DNA of 64,000 nucleotides from assembly GCA_016208315.1 (NCBI GenBank), contig JACQYF010000082.1, forward strand, positions 54,941-118,940, in the 5' to 3' direction. How positions within the stretch are numbered: the stretch's first letter is position 1; each line of letters opens with the position of its first letter. Source of the DNA: Chloroflexota bacterium (GTDB lineage: Bacteria > Chloroflexota > Anaerolineae > UBA4142). Below the pieces are notes generated by a model, which had not been told where the DNA came from, searched no databases, and was given only the letters and a program-made list of their open reading frames with translations. Shown here in pieces: positions 37,365 through 46,240 of this stretch. Both the position numbers and the translations under genes were made by a program.

Positions 37365-39320
37365 TTACTCTTCGAGCGTGGTTACGTCGCCTTCGGGCAG
37401 CCCTTGGGCGCGGGCTTTGAGGACGCGGCGCATGATCTTGCCCGAACGGGTCTTGGGCAATTTCTCGACGAACGTAACTTGTTCGGGGCGGGCAATCGGC
37501 CCCATGTGCTGGCCCACGTGCTGGCGTAATTCTTCCGCTAATTCCGGCGAGGGGCTGTGGCCCGCGCGGAGGATGCAGTAGGAGTAGATCGCCTGACCTT
37601 TGATCTCGTGCGGCAAGCCGATGGCCGCGGCTTCGGCCACCGCGGGGTGGCTGACGAGCGCGGATTCGATCTCCGCCGTCCCGAGCCGATAACCCGAAAC
37701 CTTGATCACATCGTCCACGCGACCGATGATCCAGTAATAGCCATCCACATCGCGTTTGGCGGAATCGCCCGTCATGTACTTGCCCGGATATTTGCTCCAA
37801 TATTGGCGCACGTACCGCTCCGGGTCTCTGTAGATCGTGCTCAACATCGCGGGCCAGGGTCGCGTGAGCACGAGATAGCCCTCTTCGTCGGTGGGCGTCG
37901 GATTCCCCTGGTCGTCCACGATCTCGGCGGTCAAGCCAAAGTACGGGCGTGTCCCGCTACCGGGTTTGAGCGGGACGGTCGGCGTCGGCGTGATCATGAA
38001 CATGCCCGTCTCGGTCTGCCACCACGTATCCATGATGGGACATTTTTCTTTGCCGATCACGCGATGATACCACTTCCACGCTTCGGGGTTGATCGGCTCG
38101 CCGACGGTCCCGAGGAGTCGCAGCGAGGACAGGTCGTGGCGATTGGGCCACGATTCGCCAAAACGCATCAAGCCGCGAATCGCGGTTGGCGCAGTGTAGA
38201 GAATCGTAATGCCGTATTTTTCGATCAAAGACCACCAGCGATTGGGATAGGGATAGGTCGGCGCGCCTTCGTACATGAACGAGGTTGCGCCGACGAGCAG
38301 CGGGCCATAGACGATGTATGAATGGCCCGTGACCCAGCCGGGGTCGGCGGCGCACCACCAGCGGTCCTCGTCGCGAAGGTCGAACACGTTCTTGAGCGTG
38401 CTGTAAATGCCGACCATGTAACCGCCGTGTACGTGCTGAATCGCCTTGGGCTTGCCGGTCGTGCCCGACGTGTAGAGTATGTAGAGGGGATCGTTCGCGT
38501 CCATCACTTCGGTCTGGCATTTGCCGCTCGCGACGGGCAGCTTCATCAGGTCGTGATACCAGTAATCGCGCCCGGATTCCATTTTCACTTCGTGATGCGT
38601 GCGCCGGACGACGATCACCGTCTCGACCGTCGGGCAGCGCCTCACCGCGTCGTCTACCGTTTTCTTCAGCTCGACGATTTTGCCATTCATCCAGCCGCCA
38701 TCCGCGGTCACGACCACTCTCGATTCCGAATCCTCTATGCGGCCCTGCAGCGCATCCACGCTAAAGCCGCCGTAGACGACCGAATGGATCGCGCCGATTT
38801 TCGCACACGCCAGCATCGCAATGGCGATTTCGGGAATGCGCGGCATGTAGACGGTGACGCGGTCGCCCTTCTTCACGCCCATGGCTTTGAGCACGTTCGC
38901 GAACTGATTCACTTCGCGGTTGAGCGCGTAATACGAATAGGTGCGCACGTCGCCCGGCTCGCCGACCCAAACCATCGCCAGCTTGTTTTGAACTCCCGTC
39001 TTTTGATAGCGGTCGAGACAATTGTAGACGATGTTCGTTTTCGCGCCGGCAAACCATTTGAAAAACGGCTTGTCGCTATCGTCGAGAACCTCGTCCCATT
39101 TCTGGAACCAACTCAGTTCCTCGGCTTCCTTGGCCCAATAGCCCCGCAGGTCTTGAGCGGCAAAGTCGGCGATGGCCTGCCAATCTTTGACGCGCGCCTG
39201 CTGCGTGACATCGGGGGAAGGATAATACACATCGCCCGAGAGTTGCTGGTCATGCCCGTCCGTTTGGGTTTGCTCTTTGACGGGGGAAGGTGTCTTGACG
39301 TTAACCTGATCGTTAGGCAT
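37365..39320 (-). CDS. acs: Acetyl-CoA synthetase 3 (AMP-forming)
   Basis: 651 residues, collinear with synthetase 2 and ending in the same TTLEE. All motifs are intact: YTSGTTGKPKAI, PGWVTGHSYIV, WWQTETG, MTGDSAKRD and catalytic Lys in KTRSGKIMRR. The N-terminus has about 20 extra polar residues (MPNDQVNVKTPSPVKEQ). GAGGAG lies 7 nt before the ATG. It stands next to two two-component systems. Duplicate enzymes of one pathway may be expressed under different conditions. Confidence 0.92.
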   Translation of the reverse strand: MPNDQVNVKTPSPVKEQTQTDGHDQQLSGDVYYPSPDVTQQARVKDWQAIADFAAQDLRGYWAKEAEELSWFQKWDEVLDDSDKPFFKWFAGAKTNIVYNCLDRYQKTGVQNKLAMVWVGEPGDVRTYSYYALNREVNQFANVLKAMGVKKGDRVTVYMPRIPEIAIAMLACAKIGAIHSVVYGGFSVDALQGRIEDSESRVVVTADGGWMNGKIVELKKTVDDAVRRCPTVETVIVVRRTHHEVKMESGRDYWYHDLMKLPVASGKCQTEVMDANDPLYILYTSGTTGKPKAIQHVHGGYMVGIYSTLKNVFDLRDEDRWWCAADPGWVTGHSYIVYGPLLVGATSFMYEGAPTYPYPNRWWSLIEKYGITILYTAPTAIRGLMRFGESWPNRHDLSSLRLLGTVGEPINPEAWKWYHRVIGKEKCPIMDTWWQTETGMFMITPTPTVPLKPGSGTRPYFGLTAEIVDDQGNPTPTDEEGYLVLTRPWPAMLSTIYRDPERYVRQYWSKYPGKYMTGDSAKRDVDGYYWIIGRVDDVIKVSGYRLGTAEIESALVSHPAVAEAAAIGLPHEIKGQAIYSYCILRAGHSPSPELAEELRQHVGQHMGPIARPEQVTFVEKLPKTRSGKIMRRVLKARAQGLPEGDVTTLEE

Positions 39321-39410
39321 AACATTGCTCCTCGAAGAAAAATTCCGCTTGCGGCGGGATTATAGCGGAGACGCGGGCGCGTCGTCAAGTGGGGAGACGT
39401 GCGACGCACC

Positions 39411-40052
39411 TCACAGCAGCCCGCGTTTGGCCGCTTCGGCCACGGCTTGCGCGCGGTTCGCCACGCCCATCTTTTCGAGAATATCCTGCACTTTGCGCTT
39501 GACCGTGACTTCGCTCCAGTACAGTTTCTCGGCGATTTCCTTGTTCGTCGCGCCGGCGGCGATCATTCTCAGAACTGAAAGCTCCTGATCGGTCAGGCCG
39601 GAATCCGCGCGCGTTTTGTCTTTCGATAGTTCCTGAAACTCGCGCATGACCTTGGTGATGAGCGTGGGACTGAGCAACCGCTCGCCGTGGGCCACCTGGC
39701 GGACGGCGGAGGCGAGCACTTGCGCGGACGCGCTCTTGAGCAAGTAACCCTCCGCGCCGGCGCGCAGCGCGCCGAGCAGAAATTCGTCGTCGTCGTAGGT
39801 GCTGAGGACGATGATCTTGATCTGCGGATATTCGCGTTTCAGACGCTGCGTAATCTCGATTCCGTTGGGCCCGGGCATTCGCACGTCCAGCAAGATGACA
39901 TCGGGCTTGACCGAATCGAGGCACGCAAACAACGTGGCCGCGCTTTCCGCCTCGCCGACCACGTTCACATCGGGGTGATTCGCCAGCACGCTCCGCACAC
40001 CCTGGCGAACGATCGGGTGATCGTCTACGAGCAACACGCGAATAATGTCCAA
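39411..40052 (-). CDS. NarL/LuxR-type response regulator
   Basis: About 213 residues from a TTG start at 40052, preceded by AGGAGG with 4-5 nt spacing. Receiver: acidic pair in LLVDDHP, phospho-acceptor D56 in LLDVRMPGP, Lys in GYLLKSAS. The C-terminal LuxR helix-turn-helix (LTDQELSVLRMIAAGATNKE, then EKLYWSEVTVKRKV) binds DNA. The gene begins 8 nt after the kinase at 40061, its certain partner. Confidence 0.9.
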   Translation of the reverse strand: MDIIRVLLVDDHPIVRQGVRSVLANHPDVNVVGEAESAATLFACLDSVKPDVILLDVRMPGPNGIEITQRLKREYPQIKIIVLSTYDDDEFLLGALRAGAEGYLLKSASAQVLASAVRQVAHGERLLSPTLITKVMREFQELSKDKTRADSGLTDQELSVLRMIAAGATNKEIAEKLYWSEVTVKRKVQDILEKMGVANRAQAVAEAAKRGLL

Positions 40053-40060
40053 GATTCCTC

Positions 40061-41557
40061 CTAAACCATCGGTATCGTCAATTCCACGCGTGCGCCCTCT
40101 CCCACGCGCGACCACACGTCCAGCTTGCCGCCGACGCTCTCGGCGCGCTCTTGCATGCCCATCAAGCCCAATTGAGTACGCGGTTCATTCGTCACGCGAA
40201 CCATATCAAAGCCGCAGCCGTCGTCGGCGATTTCCACGCGCACCTCGCGTGGGCCAAACCGGACGCGCACGCACGCGCGCTTGGCTTGGGCGTGCGCTTC
40301 GACGTTATTCAACGCTTCCTGGACGATGCGGAACGCGGCCACTTCGGCCTCGGGGCTGAACCGCCGCGGCGGCTCTTCGATCTGCAATTCGCATGGAATC
40401 CGCGCCACGCGTTCGAAGCTAACCACGCATTCCCGCAGCGCGGGCGCGAGTCCCTGGGCGTCGAGCGCGACCGGGCGCAGACTGTAGATGGCGTCCCGCA
40501 TCTCGGATTCGATGCGCCGCAAAAGTTGCTGCGCGTCGTCCAGGCGTTGCAGGGCCGTTTCGGGCTGCGCGGCGAGCGTCTCGCGAGCGGCTTGCGTTTC
40601 AAACAACGCGCCGATGATGATCTGCTGGATGCCGTCGTGCAAGTCGTGCGCGATCTGGGCGCGCGTCCGTTCCTCGACGCGGCGCTCCTCGGCGAGCACC
40701 TGCCGCAGCGCGTCGGCCTTGCGCGCCAATTCCTCTTTCGCCGCTAACAAATCGCGCGTGCGCTGTACGACGCGCGCTTCGAGCTGCTGGTTCAACGCCT
40801 TCAATTCCGCGTGGAGCTGGGCTTTTTCGATTGCGCCGCCCACTTGATGTCCGATGGCCACGAGCAAGGCCCGGTCGGCGGGACTGAACGCGCGCGGCGT
40901 CTGACTCGCGACGTGAATCACGCCGACGACGTGATCGGTCGTTCGCACCGGCACGCTGAGCACCGCGCGAAATCGTTCGCAGGCGCACGTCGTCTGGGAC
41001 AGATGGGGCGCGCGTTCCAAGTCTTCCACCGCGATCAATTCGCCGCGCGCCGCGGATTTGCCGCACACGCACTGGCCGAGCGGAATACTCTGTTCTTGCT
41101 GGACGAACTCTGCCGAAACCCCCCGATACGCCCGCAGCGTCAAGCGATTGTTCTCGATCAGGCGAACCTCGCCGGATTCGATCCGCATCACGCTGAGCAC
41201 ATGATCCAGCGCGCGATGGAGGACCGTGTCGAGGTCCAGCGATTGGTTGACCGCGGCGATGATGGTGTTGAGCGCGAGGAGTTGCCGGTACTGGCGCTCG
41301 CGCGCCTCTTCGGCCCGCTCATACGAGGCGGCCACGCGCTCGGCCCACGTCAATGTCACGAAAGTGAGGAGCGGACCAGCCAAACCCAACAGTCCCAAGC
41401 CGAGCAGGAATTGGACGGAGAGGATGGGATAGCCATCCCAGAGGATGCTTTCCCAGATCGTGTAACCAAAACCGAGCGCACTGAGGATGAGGGGGATCAC
41501 CCAGCGCAAGGGACGGATGACGCGCGTGAGGCGCGGGGGCAAAGGATCAGGAGACAT
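40061..41557 (-). CDS. NarX-like histidine kinase with GAF domain
   Basis: About 498 residues. Two N-terminal membrane helices (about 20-70), a GAF domain (about 120-255) with a Cys-rich loop (QCVCGKSAARGE, QTTCACERF) that could bind a ligand or metal, a coiled coil, HisKA_3 with AHDLHDGIQQII, and HATPase (DDGCGFD, GLMGMQERAE). ATG 41557 is used; an alternative ATG at 41584 would overlap the dinB stop. Partner: the NarL regulator at 39411. Confidence 0.87.
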   Translation of the reverse strand: MSPDPLPPRLTRVIRPLRWVIPLILSALGFGYTIWESILWDGYPILSVQFLLGLGLLGLAGPLLTFVTLTWAERVAASYERAEEARERQYRQLLALNTIIAAVNQSLDLDTVLHRALDHVLSVMRIESGEVRLIENNRLTLRAYRGVSAEFVQQEQSIPLGQCVCGKSAARGELIAVEDLERAPHLSQTTCACERFRAVLSVPVRTTDHVVGVIHVASQTPRAFSPADRALLVAIGHQVGGAIEKAQLHAELKALNQQLEARVVQRTRDLLAAKEELARKADALRQVLAEERRVEERTRAQIAHDLHDGIQQIIIGALFETQAARETLAAQPETALQRLDDAQQLLRRIESEMRDAIYSLRPVALDAQGLAPALRECVVSFERVARIPCELQIEEPPRRFSPEAEVAAFRIVQEALNNVEAHAQAKRACVRVRFGPREVRVEIADDGCGFDMVRVTNEPRTQLGLMGMQERAESVGGKLDVWSRVGEGARVELTIPMV

Positions 41558-41580
41558 TGTGGCGCCATTATACCACTTGT

Positions 41581-42636
41581 TCATCCTTCCGAAAAACTCA
41601 ACTGCCGCGCGCTCGAAGTTTCGATCAGATTATGCGCGCCGACGCCGATCAAGCGAATCGGCCGCGATTTGTTCCAATGCGTTCGCAACAGCCGCTGCGC
41701 GCAATCGCCGATCGCGGCCGCGTCGGCGGTCGGCGCGGCGAGCGTGACTTGGCGTGTGACCGTCGTGAAATCGCCGTAACGCAGCTTGAGCACGATCGTG
41801 CGCGCGCGATAGCCCTCGCGCGCCAATTCGTGCGCCACGCGTGCGCTCATCTCGACCAGGTTTTTTTCGATCGCGGCCGCGTTCCGCGTGTCGCGGTCGA
41901 ACGTATTCTCCTGGCTCACCGATTTCGGCTTCCATTCGGTCACGATGGGCGAATCGTCCTGGCCGAGCGCGGCTTGGTGCAGCCAGCCGCCATTCTTGCC
42001 GAATTCCTTTCGCAACTCCTCGACCGGCACGCGCGCCAAGTCGCCAATCGTGCGCACGTTCCACCGCGCGAGTTTGGCGCGCGTCACCTTGCCCGCGCCC
42101 GGCAGCTTTTCGATCGCCAGCGGCGCGAGGAACGCGGCTTCGTGCCCCGGCGGGACGGCGACCCAGCCGCGCGGCTTGACTGCGCTGCACGCAATTTTGG
42201 ACACGAGCTTGTTCGTCGCGAGCGCAATCGTGCAGTCCAAGCCGAGTTCGGTTTTGATGCGCTGCTGCATCTCTTGGCCCAACTGTGCCGCATCTCGATC
42301 CGGCGGAATCTCGACGTAGCATTCGTCAATCGAAACCTGTTCGACCAGCGGCGAAATCTCGCGCAGCAGGTTCATCACGCGCCGCGAGTGCTCGGAGTAG
42401 ACGCCGTGGCGGACCGGCACGATGATTGCTTGGGGGCAGAGGCGCACGGCCTCGCGCAGCGGCATGGCGCTGTGGACGCCGAACTTGCGCGCCGCGTACG
42501 ACGCGGTCGAAACGACGCCCCGGCCGTTGGGGTTGCCCATCGCGACGATCAGCGGCTTGTCTTTCAACTGCGGATTGAGAAGCTCTTCAACCGACGCAAA
42601 GAACGCGTCGAGATCGAGATGGAGGATTTGGCGCAC
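41581..42636 (-). CDS. dinB: DNA polymerase IV (Y family)
   Basis: About 351 residues from GTG 42636, giving the standard start VRQILHLDLDAFFASVE; an ATG at 42711 would add 25 residues that overlap vapC. Catalytic acids lie in DLDAFFA and VSIDECYVE. The finger and little-finger domains follow, and the end RQLSFSEG resembles a beta-clamp binding motif. Role: error-prone translesion synthesis. It follows vapC by 19 nt in the same direction. Confidence 0.9.
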   Translation of the reverse strand: MRQILHLDLDAFFASVEELLNPQLKDKPLIVAMGNPNGRGVVSTASYAARKFGVHSAMPLREAVRLCPQAIIVPVRHGVYSEHSRRVMNLLREISPLVEQVSIDECYVEIPPDRDAAQLGQEMQQRIKTELGLDCTIALATNKLVSKIACSAVKPRGWVAVPPGHEAAFLAPLAIEKLPGAGKVTRAKLARWNVRTIGDLARVPVEELRKEFGKNGGWLHQAALGQDDSPIVTEWKPKSVSQENTFDRDTRNAAAIEKNLVEMSARVAHELAREGYRARTIVLKLRYGDFTTVTRQVTLAAPTADAAAIGDCAQRLLRTHWNKSRPIRLIGVGAHNLIETSSARQLSFSEG

Positions 42637-42655
42637 GGGGAGAATATAACCAAGA

Positions 42656-43069
42656 CTATGGGAGTATCTCGAAAAAGTCACAATGCCGGGGACGCACGAT
42701 TGAAAAGTCACGGCGATCGAGCGTCAGAATTCGAGTTACCTGCCGCCTTTCAGCAATCGCGATTGTAGCCGCGTCCACGAAATCAATTCTGCTATCGGAG
42801 TACTGATCCAATAGTTCATTGATTCGCTGCAAGTCAACTTTGTCAATGGATTCGAGTAGAGTATCGCTAGCCGCCAACTCGTTGAGAAACCGGCGCATTG
42901 CGCCGTGCCCCAACCGCGAACCGATCAGATAACACACTTCGGGTAAAACCGGAATAGGCAGGATCAGAGATGCGATCAAACTACGCGCTACATCGAGTGT
43001 GCGTTCATGATTGCGATCGGTTGTGTCCGCTAACGCGTAAAGGAAACTCGTATCCAGAAGCGCATTCAC
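42656..43069 (-). CDS. vapC: PIN-domain toxin (VapC-like)
   Basis: About 137 residues. PIN acidic residues are seen in LLDTSFLYAL, VLPEVCYL, IDFVDAATIA and LTLDRRDF, consistent with a metal-dependent RNase. The GTG start (43069) overlaps the antitoxin stop as GTGA, and GGAG lies 7 nt upstream, typical of coupled VapBC modules. The target RNA cannot be predicted. Confidence 0.85.
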   Translation of the reverse strand: MNALLDTSFLYALADTTDRNHERTLDVARSLIASLILPIPVLPEVCYLIGSRLGHGAMRRFLNELAASDTLLESIDKVDLQRINELLDQYSDSRIDFVDAATIAIAERRQVTRILTLDRRDFSIVRPRHCDFFEILP

Positions 43070-43332
43070 CGTGTTTCTCCTTTGATGTTCCAACCATGCA
43101 GCGGATCAATTTCCGATGCAAGGATTTCCTCAGCGCGTTCGGCTATGTCTTCGTGTCCAGAACTCCCAAGATCGGCGATTGCCAATAGAAAGGATCTGCT
43201 ATCAGCCGGTTGTGCCTTTGCTTCGTACAAGCGCACCGCCTCAGCGATGACCTGTATTTCTGCTCGCCCTTCACGTTGCGCAATGCGCTCGATCTGGTGT
43301 ACTAATTCTTGATCTGCGATTTCGATACCCAT
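43066..43332 (-). CDS. vapB: Antitoxin of a VapBC-type module
   Basis: 88 residues from ATG 43332, with GGAGG 8 nt upstream. Mostly helical and acidic at the C-terminus (ILASEIDPLHGWNIKGETR), with an N-terminal segment that could be a ribbon-helix-helix. Assignment rests mainly on overlap with the PIN gene; the DNA-binding fold was not recognised with certainty. Confidence 0.7.
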   Translation of the reverse strand: MGIEIADQELVHQIERIAQREGRAEIQVIAEAVRLYEAKAQPADSRSFLLAIADLGSSGHEDIAERAEEILASEIDPLHGWNIKGETR

Positions 43333-43360
43333 TGAATTATCCTCCAAAGCAGAGTGGAGT

Positions 43361-44173
43361 TTACTCTGCCAGCCAGTCTGGAATTCCGGACTCGATCGCC
43401 GTGACAAACTCTTTTGCGCGCTCGAGCCAGTATTCGGCGTCCTCGCGGTTGAACGGCACCTTGGGGTGATAATCCGCATCGTTGCGCGCCTTTTCGATTC
43501 TCCGAAACAAGCCCTTGAATTTGGCATCTACCCGTTTTTTCTGGATAACGTGATAGCCGAAGAGCGTGTTAGTGCCGGAGTGTGACTTGGGCACAAACCC
43601 TTTGGTGGCGAGCGCCGCATCGGCCGCGTACAACACGGCATAGTACGCGCGGGAAATTGCGTCGCGGTAAAAATTGCCATTCAGATTGTATTCCGCTGCG
43701 GCGAGTTTTTCTTTTGCCTCGGCGATGGCATCCTCGGCAACTTCGCGGCGGTTGATTTCCAATTTGGGCATTGGAGCTCCTTCCAAGGGAATCCCCTGGC
43801 GGGATACGTTGTAGATGAGGAGACTATTGATTCCCTTGACCTGCGCCAATTCCTCGGCGGAGTAGAGCAAGACGTGGATGCGCGGCTGCTCGAAGATCAG
43901 GTCCGCCGTGTAATCTTCCAGCGTTTCTTTTTGCTGAGGCGTCACGTGATTATAGACGAGAAACAGGTCAATGTCCGAATCCGGGCGTGCCTTGCCCCGC
44001 ACCTTGGAGCCATAGAGCGTCAAACTCTGCAACTCGCCGTTGGACAAGATGTCGTGTAGGCGCGCGCGAGCGCGCTGAACCGCGCGCCACTCGCGCGGTG
44101 TCAAGCCCCAGCGCGGCGGCGCCGCTCTGCGCTTGGTTCGAGCTGCAACCGTAGATCCGAGTTCCTTTGCCAC
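43361..44173 (-). CDS. Single-chain MNT-HEPN protein, copy 2
   Basis: About 270 residues from GTG 44173. Collinear with copy 1 at 8640: LYGSKVRGKARPDSDIDLF nucleotidyltransferase motif, then HEPN helices (DAISRAYYAVLYAADAAL) and RNDADYH (an R-x5-H pattern like the HEPN RNase motif). The start is chosen because it aligns with copy 1 (both lead into RAAPPRWGLT) and lies 6 nt from a TATAAT. It sits 28 nt before vapB, so toxin-like genes cluster here. Confidence 0.82.
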   Translation of the reverse strand: MAKELGSTVAARTKRRAAPPRWGLTPREWRAVQRARARLHDILSNGELQSLTLYGSKVRGKARPDSDIDLFLVYNHVTPQQKETLEDYTADLIFEQPRIHVLLYSAEELAQVKGINSLLIYNVSRQGIPLEGAPMPKLEINRREVAEDAIAEAKEKLAAAEYNLNGNFYRDAISRAYYAVLYAADAALATKGFVPKSHSGTNTLFGYHVIQKKRVDAKFKGLFRRIEKARNDADYHPKVPFNREDAEYWLERAKEFVTAIESGIPDWLAE

Positions 44174-44179
44174 GAAGAC

Positions 44180-44208
44180 ATTATAGCATCGTCCCTCATT
44201 TCGCTCAA
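44180..44208 (-). promoter_or_regulatory. Sigma-70-like promoter of MNT-HEPN copy 2 (leaderless)
   Basis: Minus strand: TTGAGC (44208-44203), 17 nt, TATAAT (44185-44180), then 6 nt to the GTG. Boxes, spacer length and the ATGC preceding the -10 are the same as at copy 1, while the intervening bases mostly differ. Confidence 0.75.
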
Positions 44209-44273
44209 CAACGGGCGAGCGCAACGCACACCGGATGGAGATCGTAAACTGTGATATACTCCGGCCGTACGAC

Positions 44274-44300
44274 GTAGGTCAAGTTGCCAACTTGACCTAC
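44274..44300. repeat. Palindrome upstream of the ECF sigma gene
   Basis: GTAGGTCAAGTTG and its exact complement around one central base. It resembles the GTAGGACAATTTG repeats at 61813. It could be an operator or a mobile palindrome. Confidence 0.65.
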
Positions 44301-44349
44301 TGTCACAAAATCGTTTTGACCGGTGTTTACATGGTAGACGAGGTTACCG

Positions 44350-44877
44350 GTGACCGTGACAGCTGAACACATGCGCGTGAACCAGGAGGCGCAATCGAAG
44401 CGGGCGGAGTTCGAGGCGGCGTTCTTTCAGCACTATACGCGCGTGTACGGCGTGCTCTTTCGTCTCATAGGCGACAAGGCCGAGGCGGAAGACCTCACCC
44501 TCGAAACGTTCTGGCGGTTGTGGCAGCAGCCGCCGCGCCGCGCCGACAACCTGGGCGGGTGGCTCTATCGCGTCGCGACGCGGCTCGGCTACAACGCGCT
44601 GCGCGCCGCCAAGCGCCGGACGCGCTACGAGGACGCGGCCCTGCGCGATGCCGCGGTGTCGCCGGACCCCGCGCGGGAAGCGGAACGCTCGGACGAGCGC
44701 GCCAGCGTCCGCGCGGCGCTCAGCCAAATGTCCGAGCGCGACGCGCAACTGCTTCTCTTGCGGCACTCGGGCCTGTCGTACAACGACATCGCCGCCGCGC
44801 TCGGGGTTTCGCCCAACTCGGTAGGCACGCTGCTCACGCGGGCGGAAGAAGAGTTTGAAAAGCTGTATGGAGAGTAG
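44350..44877 (+). CDS. ECF-type RNA polymerase sigma factor
   Basis: 175 residues. Region 2 (FFQHYTRVYGVLFRLIGD, EAEDLTLETFWRLW) and region 4 (MSERDAQLLLLRHSGLSYND, AALGVSPNSVGTLLTRAE) are both present. GTG start; no strong ribosome site. A zinc-finger anti-sigma gene follows, so the pair should control an envelope or efflux response. The stop TAG is followed directly by a palindrome. Confidence 0.88.
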   Translation: MTVTAEHMRVNQEAQSKRAEFEAAFFQHYTRVYGVLFRLIGDKAEAEDLTLETFWRLWQQPPRRADNLGGWLYRVATRLGYNALRAAKRRTRYEDAALRDAAVSPDPAREAERSDERASVRAALSQMSERDAQLLLLRHSGLSYNDIAAALGVSPNSVGTLLTRAEEEFEKLYGE

Positions 44878-44880
44878 CCG

Positions 44881-44962
44881 CACCCCTCTCCCCCTCGGTC
44901 CCCCTCCCCCCTCTCCTGATTTTGAAGTTCAAATCAGGAGAGGGGGGAGAGGGAAGGGGGTA
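44881..44962. repeat. GC-rich palindrome, CTCTCCTGATTTGAA type, copy 2
   Basis: Starts 4 nt after the sigma-factor stop. Long C-rich arm, core CTCTCCTGATTTTGAAGTTC with its complement, then a G-rich arm. It precedes the anti-sigma ribosome site and may tune expression between the two genes. Confidence 0.82.
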
Positions 44963-44984
44963 GGAGGTGAGGTAGGAGGTCCAC

Positions 44985-46160
44985 ATGCACCTCAGTGATG
45001 ACACGCTGCGCGCGTTGCTTGACGAACAATTGGACGATGCAGAACGCGCGGCTGAGCACCTGAACGGGTGCCCCCTGTGCCAGACTCGGCTGAACACGAT
45101 GCAGGCGCGCGCCGCGCGCGTCGACGCGCACTTGACGACGCTGGCCCCCCGCCCCGGCGACGCGCCGCGCGCCGCGCCCATCGCCATCGCGCAACTCTAC
45201 GCGCGGCAGACCGCTGCCGCGGGAAAGGAACAATTCGAAATGGTCAAAACGATTTTGTCGCCGCGCCTTCGCCCATTGTGGGTGGGCGTGTCCGTGATCG
45301 CGCTCTTCACGGTGGCGTTCAGCTTTCCATCCGTGCGCGCCTTTGCCAGCGACTTGCTCGCCCGCTTCCGCGTCCAAAAAGTGACCGTCGTTCAAGTGGA
45401 CAACACGCGCCTCAACGAGCTGACGACCAACACCGCGCTCGGCAAGCAAATCGGGCAGCTCGTCTCCGATTCGATCAAGGTGACGAAAGAGCCGGGCAAG
45501 CCGCAAATCGTCGCGAATGCCGCGGAGGCGAGCAAACGCGCCGGGTTCAATGTGCGGACCGCGGGCAGCCGTTCGGACGCGCCGACCATTACGGTGCAGG
45601 ACGGCGGCGCGTTCGAGTTCGTAGTGAACCGCGCCCGCGCCCAGGCGTTGTTGAATGAAGCCGGCGCGAGCAACATCACGCTGCCGCCTTCGATTGACGG
45701 CGCGAACATCAAAGTGAGTATTCCAACCGGGGTGTCAATCGCGTATGGCGATTGCCCCAAACCGAACGCCGAGGAAAACACGACCAGCTCGCCGAGCCGG
45801 CGCTTTGCCAACTGTGTGATGCTCGTCGAAATGCCCAGTCCCACGGTGGACACGCCGCCGGACCTCGACGTGGCGCAGATGGCGGAACTCGGCTTGCAGT
45901 TCACCGGCATGAAGCCGGATCAAGCGCGCGCGTTTAGCCAGAAGGTGGATTGGACTTCGACCCTCGTCATTCCCATTCCGGGCAACACTGCGACCTACAA
46001 GGAACTCGTCGTAGATGGCGTGAGCGGTTACCTGATTCAACGTCCCGCGGACGACCGCCAACACGTCATCGTGTGGGTCAAGAACGGCATCGTCTACGCG
46101 GTCGCCGGCCTGGGCAGCAATACGGCGCCTGCGTTGGAAATTGCGAATTCGCTGAGGTAG
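44985..46160 (+). CDS. Membrane-anchored anti-sigma factor with large extracytoplasmic domain
   Basis: 391 residues. The N-terminal zinc-finger-like segment (HLNGCPLC, H-x3-C-x2-C) binds the sigma factor; one membrane helix (about 98-118); a large outer domain with two DUF4367-like halves (TAVAN..., VWVKNGIVYAVAGLG). AGGAGG lies 6 nt before the ATG. The stop TAG is shared with the following heptamer array. Confidence 0.82.
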   Translation: MHLSDDTLRALLDEQLDDAERAAEHLNGCPLCQTRLNTMQARAARVDAHLTTLAPRPGDAPRAAPIAIAQLYARQTAAAGKEQFEMVKTILSPRLRPLWVGVSVIALFTVAFSFPSVRAFASDLLARFRVQKVTVVQVDNTRLNELTTNTALGKQIGQLVSDSIKVTKEPGKPQIVANAAEASKRAGFNVRTAGSRSDAPTITVQDGGAFEFVVNRARAQALLNEAGASNITLPPSIDGANIKVSIPTGVSIAYGDCPKPNAEENTTSSPSRRFANCVMLVEMPSPTVDTPPDLDVAQMAELGLQFTGMKPDQARAFSQKVDWTSTLVIPIPGNTATYKELVVDGVSGYLIQRPADDRQHVIVWVKNGIVYAVAGLGSNTAPALEIANSLR

Positions 46161-46240
46161 TTGGATAGTTGCGTAGTTGAATAGTTGTGTAGTCGAAACG
46201 CATTGACTATACAACTATTCAACTATCAAACTACAAAACC
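46157..46240. repeat. Heptamer-type repeat array (ATAGTTG), fold-back
   Basis: Units GTAGTTG/GATAGTTG/GAATAGTTG, then their complements CAACTATTCAACTATCAAAC. It spans the whole gap between anti-sigma and ABC ATPase genes and ends 1 nt before the ATG, leaving no ribosome site. Same type as 16516-16602. Confidence 0.8.

Noticed and set aside
43333..43527. Long N-terminal extension of the VapB-like antitoxin
   Set aside because: It overlaps the MNT-HEPN coding region in another frame; ATG 43332 has a good ribosome site.
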